Shown: positions 1-7,334 of the stretch, piece by piece
Numbering within the stretch: the stretch's first letter is position 1
Layout: the number at the start of each line of letters is the position of its first letter
Assembly: GCA_025360015.1 (NCBI GenBank)
Contig: JANYCZ010000033.1
Span: forward strand, 1-34,182
DNA length: 34,182 nt
Direction of reading: 5' to 3'
Source: Verrucomicrobiota bacterium
Lineage (GTDB): Bacteria > Verrucomicrobiota > Verrucomicrobiia > Verrucomicrobiales > Verrucomicrobiaceae
Notes under the pieces: generated by a model
Database searches by the model: none
The model's input: only the letters and a program-made list of their open reading frames with translations
What the model was told of the DNA's origin: nothing
Translations under genes and position numbers: made by a program

Positions 1-447
1 CTGGTCTTGTTGAGCAGGACGGGGGATGGGAAAACCGGCATGAGTTCGAGCTTGTCTGCGGGCTGCCATTGGTGAAAATGGGCACTGGATATGGTTCGGC
101 TTCACGGCCGGGCAGGGACAGACACCAGCGCCTATCTAAATGCAGGATTCTGACTCCTGAGCCCAGGGGCGGTCTGCTGGTGTCTGCTCCCATTCCGAGT
201 CCAAGGCCATCGCTAGCGCGACGGCTCTATCTCTTCAAGGATGGGGAAATATAGAGACAAGCCCAGGGGTGCCGAGCCTCAGCGAGTGCTCCCCTGGGTA
301 ATCAAGCCACGAGCCGGAAGCAAACCCATCACTCCGCCACACCCCACGCCCACCAGCAGCGCCTGCAATGAGCTCCGCCGCACGGAGAAAGCGCCGACCG
401 TTCCAAAATCCGCCGCCAAACAATGTAAAGGCTTCTTGAGAACCGAT
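1..447. other. Gene-poor left edge
   Basis: No reading frame here is convincing. The open frames are short, start at arbitrary codons and have no recognisable product. The string gcccagggg occurs twice (161-169 and 261-269); the second copy forms the left arm of the hairpin at 262-298. A gene running off the left edge on the minus strand cannot be excluded for the first 90 bases, but no protein motif supports it. Confidence 0.5.
262..298 (-). terminator. Inverted repeat downstream of the TerC gene, possible terminator
   Basis: The arms cccagggg (262-269) and cccctggg (291-298) are perfect 8-base complements around a 21-base loop. The repeat lies about 150 bases beyond the stop of the minus-strand TerC gene. 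Read on that strand, it is followed by a pyrimidine-rich, T-containing stretch (about 243-261). The position suits transcription termination, but the loop is long and the T tract is interrupted, so the function is inferred. Confidence 0.35.
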
Positions 448-1221
448 CTAGACTTTGGCGGCTTTCTTCTTCGCTTTCAAATTCAGCAGCTCCACCGCCA
501 TCGAAAAACCCATCGCACAGTAGATGTAGCCCTTCGGAATCTCGAAATGGAAACCTTCGCCGATCAAGGCCGTGCCGATGAGAATCAGAAAGCTCAGCGC
601 CAGCATCTTCACCGTGGGATGCCGTGCCACAAAGTCGCCCACCGCCTTGGCAAACAGCATCATGAATCCCACGGAGATCAGCACCGCCGTCACCATGATG
701 GAAATATGCTTCACCATGCCCACCGCAGTGATCACCGAGTCGAGCGAGAACACGATGTCCAGCAGCGCGATCTGCACCATCACCGCGCCAAACGCCGCCC
801 CTTTGCCCACGCTGTTGCTCACCTCGCCTTCAGGGTCGCCTTCGAGTTTCTCATGAATCTCATGCGTGCTCTTGTAGATCAGGAACAGCCCGCCAAAGAT
901 CAGCACGAGATCCTTCCCGGTGATCGAATGCTCCATCACCGTGAACAGCGGTTTCGTCAGCGACATCACCCACGTGATGGACATCAGCAGCATGATGCGC
1001 GTCAGCATCGCCAGCCCCAGCCCAATGAAGCGCCCACGCGGGCGGTCCGCCTCCGGCAGCTTGCCCACCAGGATCGAGATGAACACGATGTTGTCGATCC
1101 CCAGCACGATTTCGAGCACACACAGCGTCAGCACCGCCACCCACGCCTCCGGGGTCGCGATCCAGGAAAAGTCGAGCACGTTCAAGTTGGCGGTTACAGC
1201 AGCGGCGGCATTGGCAATCAT
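448..1221 (-). CDS. TerC family integral membrane protein
   Basis: A 257-residue polytopic membrane protein of the TerC/YgdQ/YkoY family. Members are linked to metal-ion efflux (manganese in studied cases) and tellurite resistance, and act in the cytoplasmic membrane. The two family signatures with conserved acidic residues are visible: EIVLGIDNIVFISILVGKLP near residues 37-56, and LLDIVFSLDSVITAVGM near residue 150. Hydrophobic segments fill the rest, with a charged loop around residues 125-140 and a Lys/Ala-rich tail (KAKKKAAKV). Length and segment order fit a complete short-form TerC protein without the CBS or CorC extension of longer relatives. It diverges from the epimerase-like gene at 1343, and no operon partner is visible. 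The substrate cannot be deduced from the sequence. Confidence 0.9.
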   Translation of the reverse strand: MIANAAAAVTANLNVLDFSWIATPEAWVAVLTLCVLEIVLGIDNIVFISILVGKLPEADRPRGRFIGLGLAMLTRIMLLMSITWVMSLTKPLFTVMEHSITGKDLVLIFGGLFLIYKSTHEIHEKLEGDPEGEVSNSVGKGAAFGAVMVQIALLDIVFSLDSVITAVGMVKHISIMVTAVLISVGFMMLFAKAVGDFVARHPTVKMLALSFLILIGTALIGEGFHFEIPKGYIYCAMGFSMAVELLNLKAKKKAAKV

Positions 1222-1342
1222 CGGGCCGCGAGCCTAGCGGGAAATGCCGCCTCGGCAAACTCCGGGGATGATTTTCCGACTCAAGCGCACCCTTGTTCAG
1301 CAAAAACTTTCCCAATGTCAAAACCCGTTCATAGATGCGCCC

Positions 1343-2365
1343 ATGCCGCCTGAAAGCCTCGCAGACCTAGAAGAACGCCTCAGCCGTCCCACGCCTGCCG
1401 TGATCGAGATGATGGGCCGCCTTCCCGGTGACATCATTATTTTAGGCGCAGCCGGCAAGATGGGCCCCTCCCTCGCCCGCATGGCCAAACGCGCCAGCGA
1501 TGAAGCAGGCACGCCCCGCCGCGTCATCGCAGTGTCACGCTTCAGCATACCGGGAGCGGCAGATGAATTCCAACAGCACGGCATTGATGTCATCGCCAGT
1601 GATCTCCTCGCCGCCAATGCCATTGCCTATCTGCCGCATGCGCCCAACGTCATCTACATGGCCGGCATGAAATTTGGCTCCAGCGGTCAGGAATCCATGA
1701 CCTGGGCCATGAACGCCTGGCTCCCCGGCCTCGTGTGCGAGCGCTACCACCGCAGCCGCATCGCCGCCTTTTCCACCGGCAATGTCTATGGTCTCGTGCC
1801 CGTCGAGCGCGGCGGCAGCCACGAAGAAGACGCCCTCAACCCCAAGGGGGAATACGCCATGAGTTGCCTGGGTCGCGAACGCATCTTCGAGCACTTCAGC
1901 CACACCCGCGGCACCCCCGTCTCCCTCATCCGCCTCAACTACGCCTGCGATCTCCGCTACGGCGTCATGGTGGACATCGCCCGTCAGGTTTGGAACGGCG
2001 AACCCGTGGACGTCACCATGGGCTGCTTCAACACCATCTGGCAGGGCGATGCGAATGCCCTCTCCCTCCTCAGCCTCGCCAAAGCCCACAGCCCCCCCTG
2101 GGTCGTCAACCTCACCGGCACCGCGACCCTCAGCGTCCGCGAAGTCGCCACCCGCTTCGGCGAACTCTTCGGCAAGCCCGTGCAAATCCAGGGCAAAGAA
2201 TCCCCCGACGCCCTCCTCAGCAATCCCTACCGCAGCTTCGTCGAACTCGGCATCCCCTTCGTCCGCGACGAAGAACTCACCGAATGGGTCGCCCAGTGGG
2301 TTTCAACCGGCGGCGAATCCCTCGGCAAACCCACCCACTTCGAGTCCCGCGACGGGAAGTTTTGA
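1343..2365 (+). CDS. NAD-dependent epimerase/dehydratase-like protein lacking the catalytic Lys
   Basis: A 340-residue extended short-chain dehydrogenase/reductase. The Rossmann glycine motif GAAGKMG sits about 30 residues from the chosen start (MPPESLADL), preceded by a short helical lead. The upstream ATG at 1244 would add 33 unrelated residues, so 1343 is preferred. Around residue 170 the sequence reads EYAMSCLGRERIF, where active extended SDRs have YxxxK: the Tyr is present but the Lys position is Cys. An upstream AFSTGNVYG motif matches the usual Ser/Thr-containing strand of epimerases. Retained NAD binding with a lost proton-relay lysine suggests altered chemistry or a binding role. The substrate is unknown. 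It is monocistronic and divergent from the TerC gene. Confidence 0.85.
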   Translation: MPPESLADLEERLSRPTPAVIEMMGRLPGDIIILGAAGKMGPSLARMAKRASDEAGTPRRVIAVSRFSIPGAADEFQQHGIDVIASDLLAANAIAYLPHAPNVIYMAGMKFGSSGQESMTWAMNAWLPGLVCERYHRSRIAAFSTGNVYGLVPVERGGSHEEDALNPKGEYAMSCLGRERIFEHFSHTRGTPVSLIRLNYACDLRYGVMVDIARQVWNGEPVDVTMGCFNTIWQGDANALSLLSLAKAHSPPWVVNLTGTATLSVREVATRFGELFGKPVQIQGKESPDALLSNPYRSFVELGIPFVRDEELTEWVAQWVSTGGESLGKPTHFESRDGKF

Positions 2366-2378
2366 GCAACACTTCCAT

Positions 2379-3033
2379 ATGGGAAACAAGCTGCGCAATC
2401 TTCTCGTTATTGCCGCCTTGTTTGCCCTCTGTCTCGCATGTCACAAAAGCGTCAAACAAGAGATGTCATCTGAATTGAACGACACCGATAAATACATTTG
2501 GCACCATCCACAAATGGGTCTGGTCGGGATTTTATTCCCCCGAGGAGGTGGACCAAATGATCGACAATATCCTCGATGAGGGTGCAGATGAGGAGATGCT
2601 GCGAGATGCAGTTGCCCCATAATTCACAAAGAAAGAGGAAGCGGAGAAAACATGGCCAAAGGTGACAGACTGCGACCGCCTGAACGCTGCCTTTGCCGCA
2701 TTGGACAAACGGGGTGTACTTTGTTTGCACAACTCTGGCTTCGAAAGGTCAGACGGACACACCGAGGCTTTTGGAGTGCTTTTCGAACAACCGAAGGGCC
2801 GGTACTTCGGCTATTGTTTCTATCATGGACAAGATGTCGAAGGTGCCATGGCGGGACAGGGATTGATGCGGGCCTTTAATCATGTGAACGACGATGTTCC
2901 CGACAAACTGAAAGTGGGCTTGGCTTTGAAAGAGGAGTTGGAACGTGCTGGTTTTGTCTTGGAGTGGGATGGCACAAGCAGCCAACGCATCAATGTTCCA
3001 AAATTCGATTGGAAGCGCAGATACAAGCCATAG
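2379..3033 (+). pseudogene. Broken lipoprotein-leader/DUF6891-like gene
   Basis: The ATG at 2379 opens a lipoprotein-like leader (LLVIAALFALCLAC, lipobox CLA|C) in one frame that stops at 2579. Another frame, from about 2512, continues with WVWSGFYSPEEVDQMIDNIL, hits an in-frame TAA at 2620-2622, then resumes as TDCDRLNAAFAALDKRGVL and runs to TAG at 3031-3033. The second part matches what I recall of DUF6891 proteins: the D-RL-AAF-L-RG block, GYCFYHGQDVEGAM, and a C-terminal EWDG...W-RRY. One frame change plus one nonsense codon therefore separate three pieces that look like a single gene. A short product from the GTG at 2662 (123 residues) could still be made. Function is unknown. Sequencing error is an alternative for either lesion. 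It directly precedes the pyrB-like fragment at 3034. Confidence 0.6.
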
Positions 3034-3080
3034 GATTCTCAACCTGCTGGTTGATCAGACACTTTCGCAATTCATGCCGG
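3034..3080 (-). repeat. Degenerate copy of the pyrB 3' end
   Basis: This segment aligns with the C-terminal coding region of the intact pyrB at 4041-4087 in the same orientation. It includes a 17-base identical core, acctgctggttgatcag (3042-3058 and 4050-4066), and about 70 percent identity across roughly 50 bases with one gap. On the minus strand it reads CLINQQVEN, as pyrB does, with GMN also conserved just upstream in another frame, so it is frameshifted. The two copies flank the two-gene HNH module. Such a direct repeat of a gene's 3' end resembles an attachment-site duplication, but no integrase is present. A relic of tandem duplication is equally possible. Confidence 0.6.
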
Positions 3081-3161
3081 TGGCGGGGATGTTTTGGAGC
3101 CTGATCTGTTGCGACGGACTTCACCGCTTGAATTTTCACCCAATCACGCCATTCTTCGTCC

Positions 3162-3557
3162 ATGTCGATGACCGCAACACACCTCACTCCCGCGCTGATT
3201 CTTCGCGAATTGGGCAAGCTGAACGTGACGGACATGGAAGGCGTACTGCACAAGCTCCAGATGCTTGCTGCGACAAAGAAAGGAGCTCTCAAGGCCGACG
3301 AGGCAAAGCTGCTGGAAGCCATCAATACCACGCTGCCGATGGATCAGCGCGCGGCCTACCGTCGCCTCTCGACCAAGCGCAAAAGCGGCTCGCTCACTCC
3401 TACCGAGCATCGCGAGCTGCTACAACTTTCCGATCTGGTGGAGACACTGCATGCGCGTCGCGTACAGAGCTTGGTCAGACTGGCCGCTCTGCGCAAGACC
3501 ACGGTGCCCGAACTGATGGAACGACTGGGGCTGGAATCTTTGCCCGCTAATGTCTGA
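3162..3557 (+). CDS. Conserved hypothetical protein, partner of an HNH endonuclease
   Basis: A 131-residue soluble, helical, charged protein with no transmembrane segment. I recall similar proteins, mainly in cyanobacteria and planctomycetes, encoded just upstream of small HNH nucleases. The recognisable block has an 'IN..LP...R..YR.L..KR..G.LTP.EH.ELL.L' pattern (here KRKSGSLTPTEHRELLQLSD, about residues 70-90), then HARRVQSLVRLAALR and a C-terminal LMERLGLES. Its last bases overlap the HNH start at 3550, so the two are probably translationally coupled. The role is unknown; an accessory, inhibitor or specificity partner of the nuclease is only inferred. ATG 3168 is an alternative start. Confidence 0.8.
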   Translation: MSMTATHLTPALILRELGKLNVTDMEGVLHKLQMLAATKKGALKADEAKLLEAINTTLPMDQRAAYRRLSTKRKSGSLTPTEHRELLQLSDLVETLHARRVQSLVRLAALRKTTVPELMERLGLESLPANV

Positions 3558-3966
3558 GCATGTCAGCACGGCACTCCGCCGGCTCGTCCGCACCCGGGCA
3601 CAGGGGCGCTGCGAATATTGCATGACGCCAGAGGCCTATGCTCCCGAGGCATTTTCAGTGGAGCACATTCTCCCGCGCAGCAAGCGTGGCACATCCACAG
3701 CCGACAACCTCGCACTGTCCTGCCAAGGCTGTAACAATCACAAGTACACCCGCACCCGTGCTCTCGATCCGGTGACGGAACTAACGGCACCACTCTACCA
3801 TCCCCGCCAGCATGCATGGCAGGAACACTTCGTCTGGCTGCCGGATGCCCGGCGTCTGCTCGGCATCTCGCCGACAGGGAGAGCGACGGTGGAAATGCTT
3901 CGGTTAAATCGTCCCGGCTTGATGGGGCTGCGCGAAGCTTTGATCGCCCTCGGCGTTCATCCGTAA
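3550..3966 (+). CDS. HNH endonuclease
   Basis: A 138-residue small HNH nuclease. The core runs from about residue 20 to 65: CEYC forms the first half of a structural zinc site, VEHILPRSKRG carries the catalytic His, DNLALSCQGCNNHK supplies the second CxxC and the Asn, and the terminal His completes the fold. The C-terminal half (WQEHFVWLPDARRLLGISPTGRAT...) matches the extension of small stand-alone HNH proteins found next to the partner gene. The start overlaps the partner's stop by 8 bases. The pair sits between two direct copies of the pyrB 3' end, which suggests it moves as a unit. Target sequence, host defence or homing function cannot be decided from the sequence. Confidence 0.9.
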   Translation: MSEHVSTALRRLVRTRAQGRCEYCMTPEAYAPEAFSVEHILPRSKRGTSTADNLALSCQGCNNHKYTRTRALDPVTELTAPLYHPRQHAWQEHFVWLPDARRLLGISPTGRATVEMLRLNRPGLMGLREALIALGVHP

Positions 3967-3985
3967 TTTGCACGCGCCTTAGATT

Positions 3986-4912
3986 CTACTCCACCGCACC
4001 CGGCCTCAACCAGTACAACACGCTCATCCTCACCGCGATCCCATTTTCCACCTGCTGGTTGATCAGGCACCGCTCATAATTCATCCCTGCATCCGTGATC
4101 TCCACGCCGCGATTCACCGGCCCCGGATGCATCAGATGCAGCCCGCGCTCACGCAGCACTTTCACCCGCTCATCTGTCAGCCCGTAGTTGCGGTGATACT
4201 CCGCAGCACTGGGAATAAACGGCTCGTCCATGCGCTCCCCCTGCACACGAAGGAGATAAATCACATCCGGCTTCCACTCAAAGGCGTCGGTCCAGTTGCC
4301 AAACTGCGGGATCTCCTCCGGCACTTCGCGCGGCATCATGGACCCCGGGGCCAGATACGCCACCTGCATGCCCAGCCGGCGGAACATGAGACTGGTGCTG
4401 CGCGCTACCCGTGAATGCTGAATATCACCCACAATCAAAACACGGCAGCCGCGCAGGTCCTTGTGAATCTCCCGCAGCGTGAAGGCATCCAGCAGCGCCT
4501 GCGTCGGATGGGCGTGCCATCCATCGCCGGCATTGATCACACTCGCCCGGGTGTTTTTGGCGATGAGGCTCGGCGTGCCCGCCTGCTTGTGCCGCACCAC
4601 GATGTAATCAACCCGCATGGCCTCCAGCGTCTCCACCGTATCCAGCACCGACTCACCCTTCACCACACTGCTCGATTCAATATCAAAGTGCGTCACGTCC
4701 GCAGATAGGCGGCTCGCCGCCACTTCAAAGCTCGACCGCGTGCGCGTGGAGGGCTCGTAAAACAGCGTCAGCATCGTCCGCCCCTTCAGCGTGGGCACCT
4801 TCTTCACACTGCGCTTGAAGAGGTCCTTGAACGGCACGGCGTTGTCGAGCACGAAGGCGATTTCCTCATCCGAGAGCGAGGCGATGTCGAGGAGGTCTTT
4901 GCGCGGGGTCAT
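3986..4912 (-). CDS. pyrB: Aspartate carbamoyltransferase catalytic subunit
   Basis: A 308-residue enzyme that condenses carbamoyl phosphate with L-aspartate to N-carbamoyl-L-aspartate in pyrimidine synthesis. The carbamoyl-phosphate loop STRTRSSFE lies near residue 55. HPTQALLD is near 140, GDIQHSRVARS near 162, and the aspartate-binding HPGPVNRGVEI near 265. Length is standard for class B/C catalytic chains. The ATG lies within the end of pyrR (4-base overlap), so the two form an operon. No regulatory chain (pyrI) is visible, and regulation probably goes through PyrR. The gene's 3' end has a degenerate copy about 1 kb downstream, at 3034-3080. Confidence 0.97.
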   Translation of the reverse strand: MTPRKDLLDIASLSDEEIAFVLDNAVPFKDLFKRSVKKVPTLKGRTMLTLFYEPSTRTRSSFEVAASRLSADVTHFDIESSSVVKGESVLDTVETLEAMRVDYIVVRHKQAGTPSLIAKNTRASVINAGDGWHAHPTQALLDAFTLREIHKDLRGCRVLIVGDIQHSRVARSTSLMFRRLGMQVAYLAPGSMMPREVPEEIPQFGNWTDAFEWKPDVIYLLRVQGERMDEPFIPSAAEYHRNYGLTDERVKVLRERGLHLMHPGPVNRGVEITDAGMNYERCLINQQVENGIAVRMSVLYWLRPGAVE

Positions 4913-5460
4913 CTCGTTGAGGTTTGGGTTTGCACGGTGCAGGCGTCCTGGCCGTCCACTTCTTCAAAACGCACAGCCACCCGCTCGCCAGCCGCCAGGG
5001 TCACCTTGAGCGCGGAGAAATCCGGCTGCACGGGGAATTCACGGCCGCAGCGATCCACCAGCACCGCCAGCTGCACACGCTTCGGGCGGCCAAAATTAAG
5101 CAGCTCATCCAGCGCCGCCCGCACGCTGCGGCCGGTGTAGATCACTTCATCACAAAGCACCACGTTGAGGTCGTCGATGTCAAAATCGATGTCGGAGCCT
5201 TCGAGCTTCGGCACCATCTGAAACGTGTTCAAGTCATCCCGATACTGCGTGATGTCGATGGTGCCGAGGAAGACCTTGATGCCGCCAAGCTTCTCGATCT
5301 CCGCTGCAATCCGTTTCGCCAGCGGCACGCCCCGCGTGAAAATGCCTACCAGCGCAATGCTGGCCGCATCTTGATTCGCCTCCCGGATGTCTTTGGCCAA
5401 AGCCTGCACTCCTGCGGCCATCTGGGCCTGTGTGAGGAGCGTGCGGTCATTGCCTGGCAT
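4909..5460 (-). CDS. pyrR: Bifunctional pyr operon regulator / uracil phosphoribosyltransferase
   Basis: A 183-residue PyrR. In Gram-positive bacteria PyrR binds pyr mRNA in response to UMP and PRPP to control attenuation, and it can make UMP from uracil and PRPP. The PRPP loop VVLCDEVIYTGRSVRAALD lies near residue 100, and the N-terminal part (ALVGIFTRGVPLAKRIA) fits the fold. The start MPGNDRTLL at 5460 matches family length. A longer frame reaching 5724 would run antisense through the leader of the lipoprotein gene and is rejected. It is directly upstream of pyrB with a 4-base overlap. A TTGACA hexamer (minus strand, 5511 to 5506) could be a -35 element, with no good -10 behind it. No clear antiterminator hairpin was found in the 140-base leader. 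Confidence 0.93.
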   Translation of the reverse strand: MPGNDRTLLTQAQMAAGVQALAKDIREANQDAASIALVGIFTRGVPLAKRIAAEIEKLGGIKVFLGTIDITQYRDDLNTFQMVPKLEGSDIDFDIDDLNVVLCDEVIYTGRSVRAALDELLNFGRPKRVQLAVLVDRCGREFPVQPDFSALKVTLAAGERVAVRFEEVDGQDACTVQTQTSTR

Positions 5461-5601
5461 GGTGGGGGAAAAAGGGTGCGCGGACAGTCCGGTGATTCGC
5501 CGTGTTGTCAAATCAGGGGATGGCAGCGCACGCAGAGAAGTTTCGCACCTCTGCCCGCCTCCAGTCTTGCAAAACAGCCGCGTCTTTGGTTTGATGCTCG
5601 C

Positions 5602-6282
5602 ATGCAACGCTTCCCCCGTGCCTTCCTTATGCTGGCCCTCCCCGCTCTGCTGGCCAGTTGTGACATTCTCCGTGAGAACAAGATGCTCATCACCGCCCAT
5701 GTGCAGACGGATGAGATGGAGCATAAAAGCGAACTCATGCCTGTGACCATCAGCGGCCAGCAGATCATTTTCAAAAAAATCCCCGAGTTCAGCCAGCGCA
5801 GCATTTCAGGCTTTGAGCCCTTCCCCGCAGAAAATGAAACCGGCTTCTACGGCGTGGTCCTTCAGCTCGATACCAAGGGCCGCACCGCGCTCGAACTCGC
5901 CTCCCGCCAGAGTCATGGCATGAGCATGCTCACCATCGTCAACGGCCTGCCCGTCGATTTGATCGAACTCGACAAGCCGGTCACCGATGGTCGCTTCATC
6001 ATCTGGCGCGGACTCTCGCGGCAGACGATTGATGAAATGGACAAGTTTTACCCCCGCATCAAATACATGAAGTCCTCCTCGCGCTGGATGGAGGACATGC
6101 TGCCGTCCACCTCCACCGAAAAGATGAACTCACGCCGGGATGCCAAGGCCCTGGAGGCCTCCGAAAAAGCCGCTGAAAAAGCCGCTGCCCGTGCGAAGGA
6201 ACGCGGCATCCTCCCCAAGGCACCCAAAGCACCCAAGACCCGGGACATCCCGCTCGAAGGCTACAAGCTGCCCGGCACCTGA
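5602..6282 (+). CDS. Hypothetical lipoprotein
   Basis: A 226-residue protein with a lipoprotein signal: positively charged start, hydrophobic core LMLALPALLAS and lipobox Cys at residue 20 (LLAS|C), so it is probably attached to a membrane outside the cytoplasm. The middle part is a mixed alpha/beta region of no recognised family. The C-terminal 60 residues are very rich in Lys, Ala and Glu (EKAAEKAAARAKERG) and end with prolines and lysines, probably a helical or disordered tail. It diverges from pyrR across a 140-base gap. Its stop overlaps the start of the M23 peptidase gene, so the two are probably co-transcribed and may act together at the cell envelope. Confidence 0.8.
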   Translation: MQRFPRAFLMLALPALLASCDILRENKMLITAHVQTDEMEHKSELMPVTISGQQIIFKKIPEFSQRSISGFEPFPAENETGFYGVVLQLDTKGRTALELASRQSHGMSMLTIVNGLPVDLIELDKPVTDGRFIIWRGLSRQTIDEMDKFYPRIKYMKSSSRWMEDMLPSTSTEKMNSRRDAKALEASEKAAEKAAARAKERGILPKAPKAPKTRDIPLEGYKLPGT

Positions 6283-7304
6283 TGATGATGCGTCTCGCGC
6301 TTTCACTGTCGCTGCTCTGCCTGCTCACGCGTGTCCTGCCCGCGCAGCAGTTGCAGTTCCCCACCGCCAACCACGCCCTGTTTGACTCGCCTGCGGAGTT
6401 TTTCCAGTTCGTGGACCGTGACTTCGACGGCGCCAAAACCACGCCGTGGGAGGGCGGCCAGTTCGGCTTCGTGCGTGATCCCCGCCACATCGGCAGCCGC
6501 ATCGCCTACGCACGCTTTCACGAAGGCCTCGACATCAAACCCCTCCAACGCGATGCCAAAGGCAATCCGCAGGATGAAGTCGGCGCGATTGACGACGGCA
6601 CCGTGGTTTACGTGACCGCCACAGCCGGTCTGAGCAATTACGGCCGCTATATCGTCGTTCAGCACAACTGGGGCGGCAGTCCCTATTTCTCCCTCTACGC
6701 CCATCTGGCGTCCGCAAAGGTCAGCGCCGGGCAAAAGGTCAAAGCTGGCACTCCCCTGGGCCTTCTCGGCTACACCGGCAGCGGCATCGACCAGCGCCGC
6801 GCCCATGTCCATGTGGAGCTGAATCTCCTCCTCTCCAGCCGCTTCGACCTCTGGCACAACGCCAGCTTCAACACCCCCAATCATCACGGCCTGTACAACG
6901 GCCTGAATCTCATCGGCCTCGATCTCCAGTCTCTCTACCTCGCACAGAAAAAGAACCCATCACTCACCGCCGCCAGCGCAGTGCGGGCCACAGAAAGCAG
7001 CTACCGCGTGGCCGTGCCGGGAGATGCCGAGATGGAGATCTTAAAAAACTACCCATGGCTGCTCGATGGCCCGCGCCCCGCAGGCAAACCCGCCAGCTGG
7101 GAGGTCACCTTCAGCCGCTGGGGCCTGCCCCTCGCAGTGAAAGCATCCACCACCGCCGTCTCAGCCCCTGCGGTCGTCTGGGTCAAAGACACCGGCATCC
7201 CCCATTTCACCAACACCCGCGGCTGCGTGACCGGCAGCGGCAGCACTGGCAAACTCACCGCCGACGGCCTCCGCTTCGTCAAACTCGCCTGCGGCTTGTT
7301 TTGA
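6282..7304 (+). CDS. Secreted M23 (LytM-type) peptidase
   Basis: A 340-residue protein with an N-terminal signal peptide (RLALSLSLLCLLTRVLPAQQ). The LytM/M23 core spans about residues 80-190. The zinc ligands are recognisable: HEGLDI gives the first His and Asp, and AHVHVEL gives the HxH motif, with the family's glycine-rich strands between (GLSNYGRYIVVQHNWGG, YFSLYAHL, GLLGYTGSG). Known M23 enzymes cut peptidoglycan cross-links. The C-terminal 130 residues are an extra domain of no recognised family. All metal ligands appear intact, so it is probably active in the periplasm. The overlap of start and upstream stop (tgATGA context) couples it to the lipoprotein gene. ATGs at 6285 and 6288 are equally plausible starts. 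Confidence 0.88.
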   Translation: MMMRLALSLSLLCLLTRVLPAQQLQFPTANHALFDSPAEFFQFVDRDFDGAKTTPWEGGQFGFVRDPRHIGSRIAYARFHEGLDIKPLQRDAKGNPQDEVGAIDDGTVVYVTATAGLSNYGRYIVVQHNWGGSPYFSLYAHLASAKVSAGQKVKAGTPLGLLGYTGSGIDQRRAHVHVELNLLLSSRFDLWHNASFNTPNHHGLYNGLNLIGLDLQSLYLAQKKNPSLTAASAVRATESSYRVAVPGDAEMEILKNYPWLLDGPRPAGKPASWEVTFSRWGLPLAVKASTTAVSAPAVVWVKDTGIPHFTNTRGCVTGSGSTGKLTADGLRFVKLACGLF

Positions 7305-7334
7305 CCCGTAGCGAGAGCGTCCCGATTGCAGGAC

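Noticed and set aside
241..1353. A 370-codon plus-strand frame rich in His and Arg
   Set aside because: It lies antisense to the TerC gene, whose motifs are clear. The His/Arg-rich composition is what the complementary strand of a C-rich gene gives.
5461..5601. PyrR-responsive attenuator upstream of pyrR
   Set aside because: No convincing pair of alternative hairpins or anti-antiterminator sequence is visible; only a lone TTGACA and a short ggacagtcc palindrome.
4909..5724. An 88-residue N-terminal extension of PyrR
   Set aside because: PyrR proteins are about 180 residues, and the extension is antisense to the leader and signal of the divergent lipoprotein gene.
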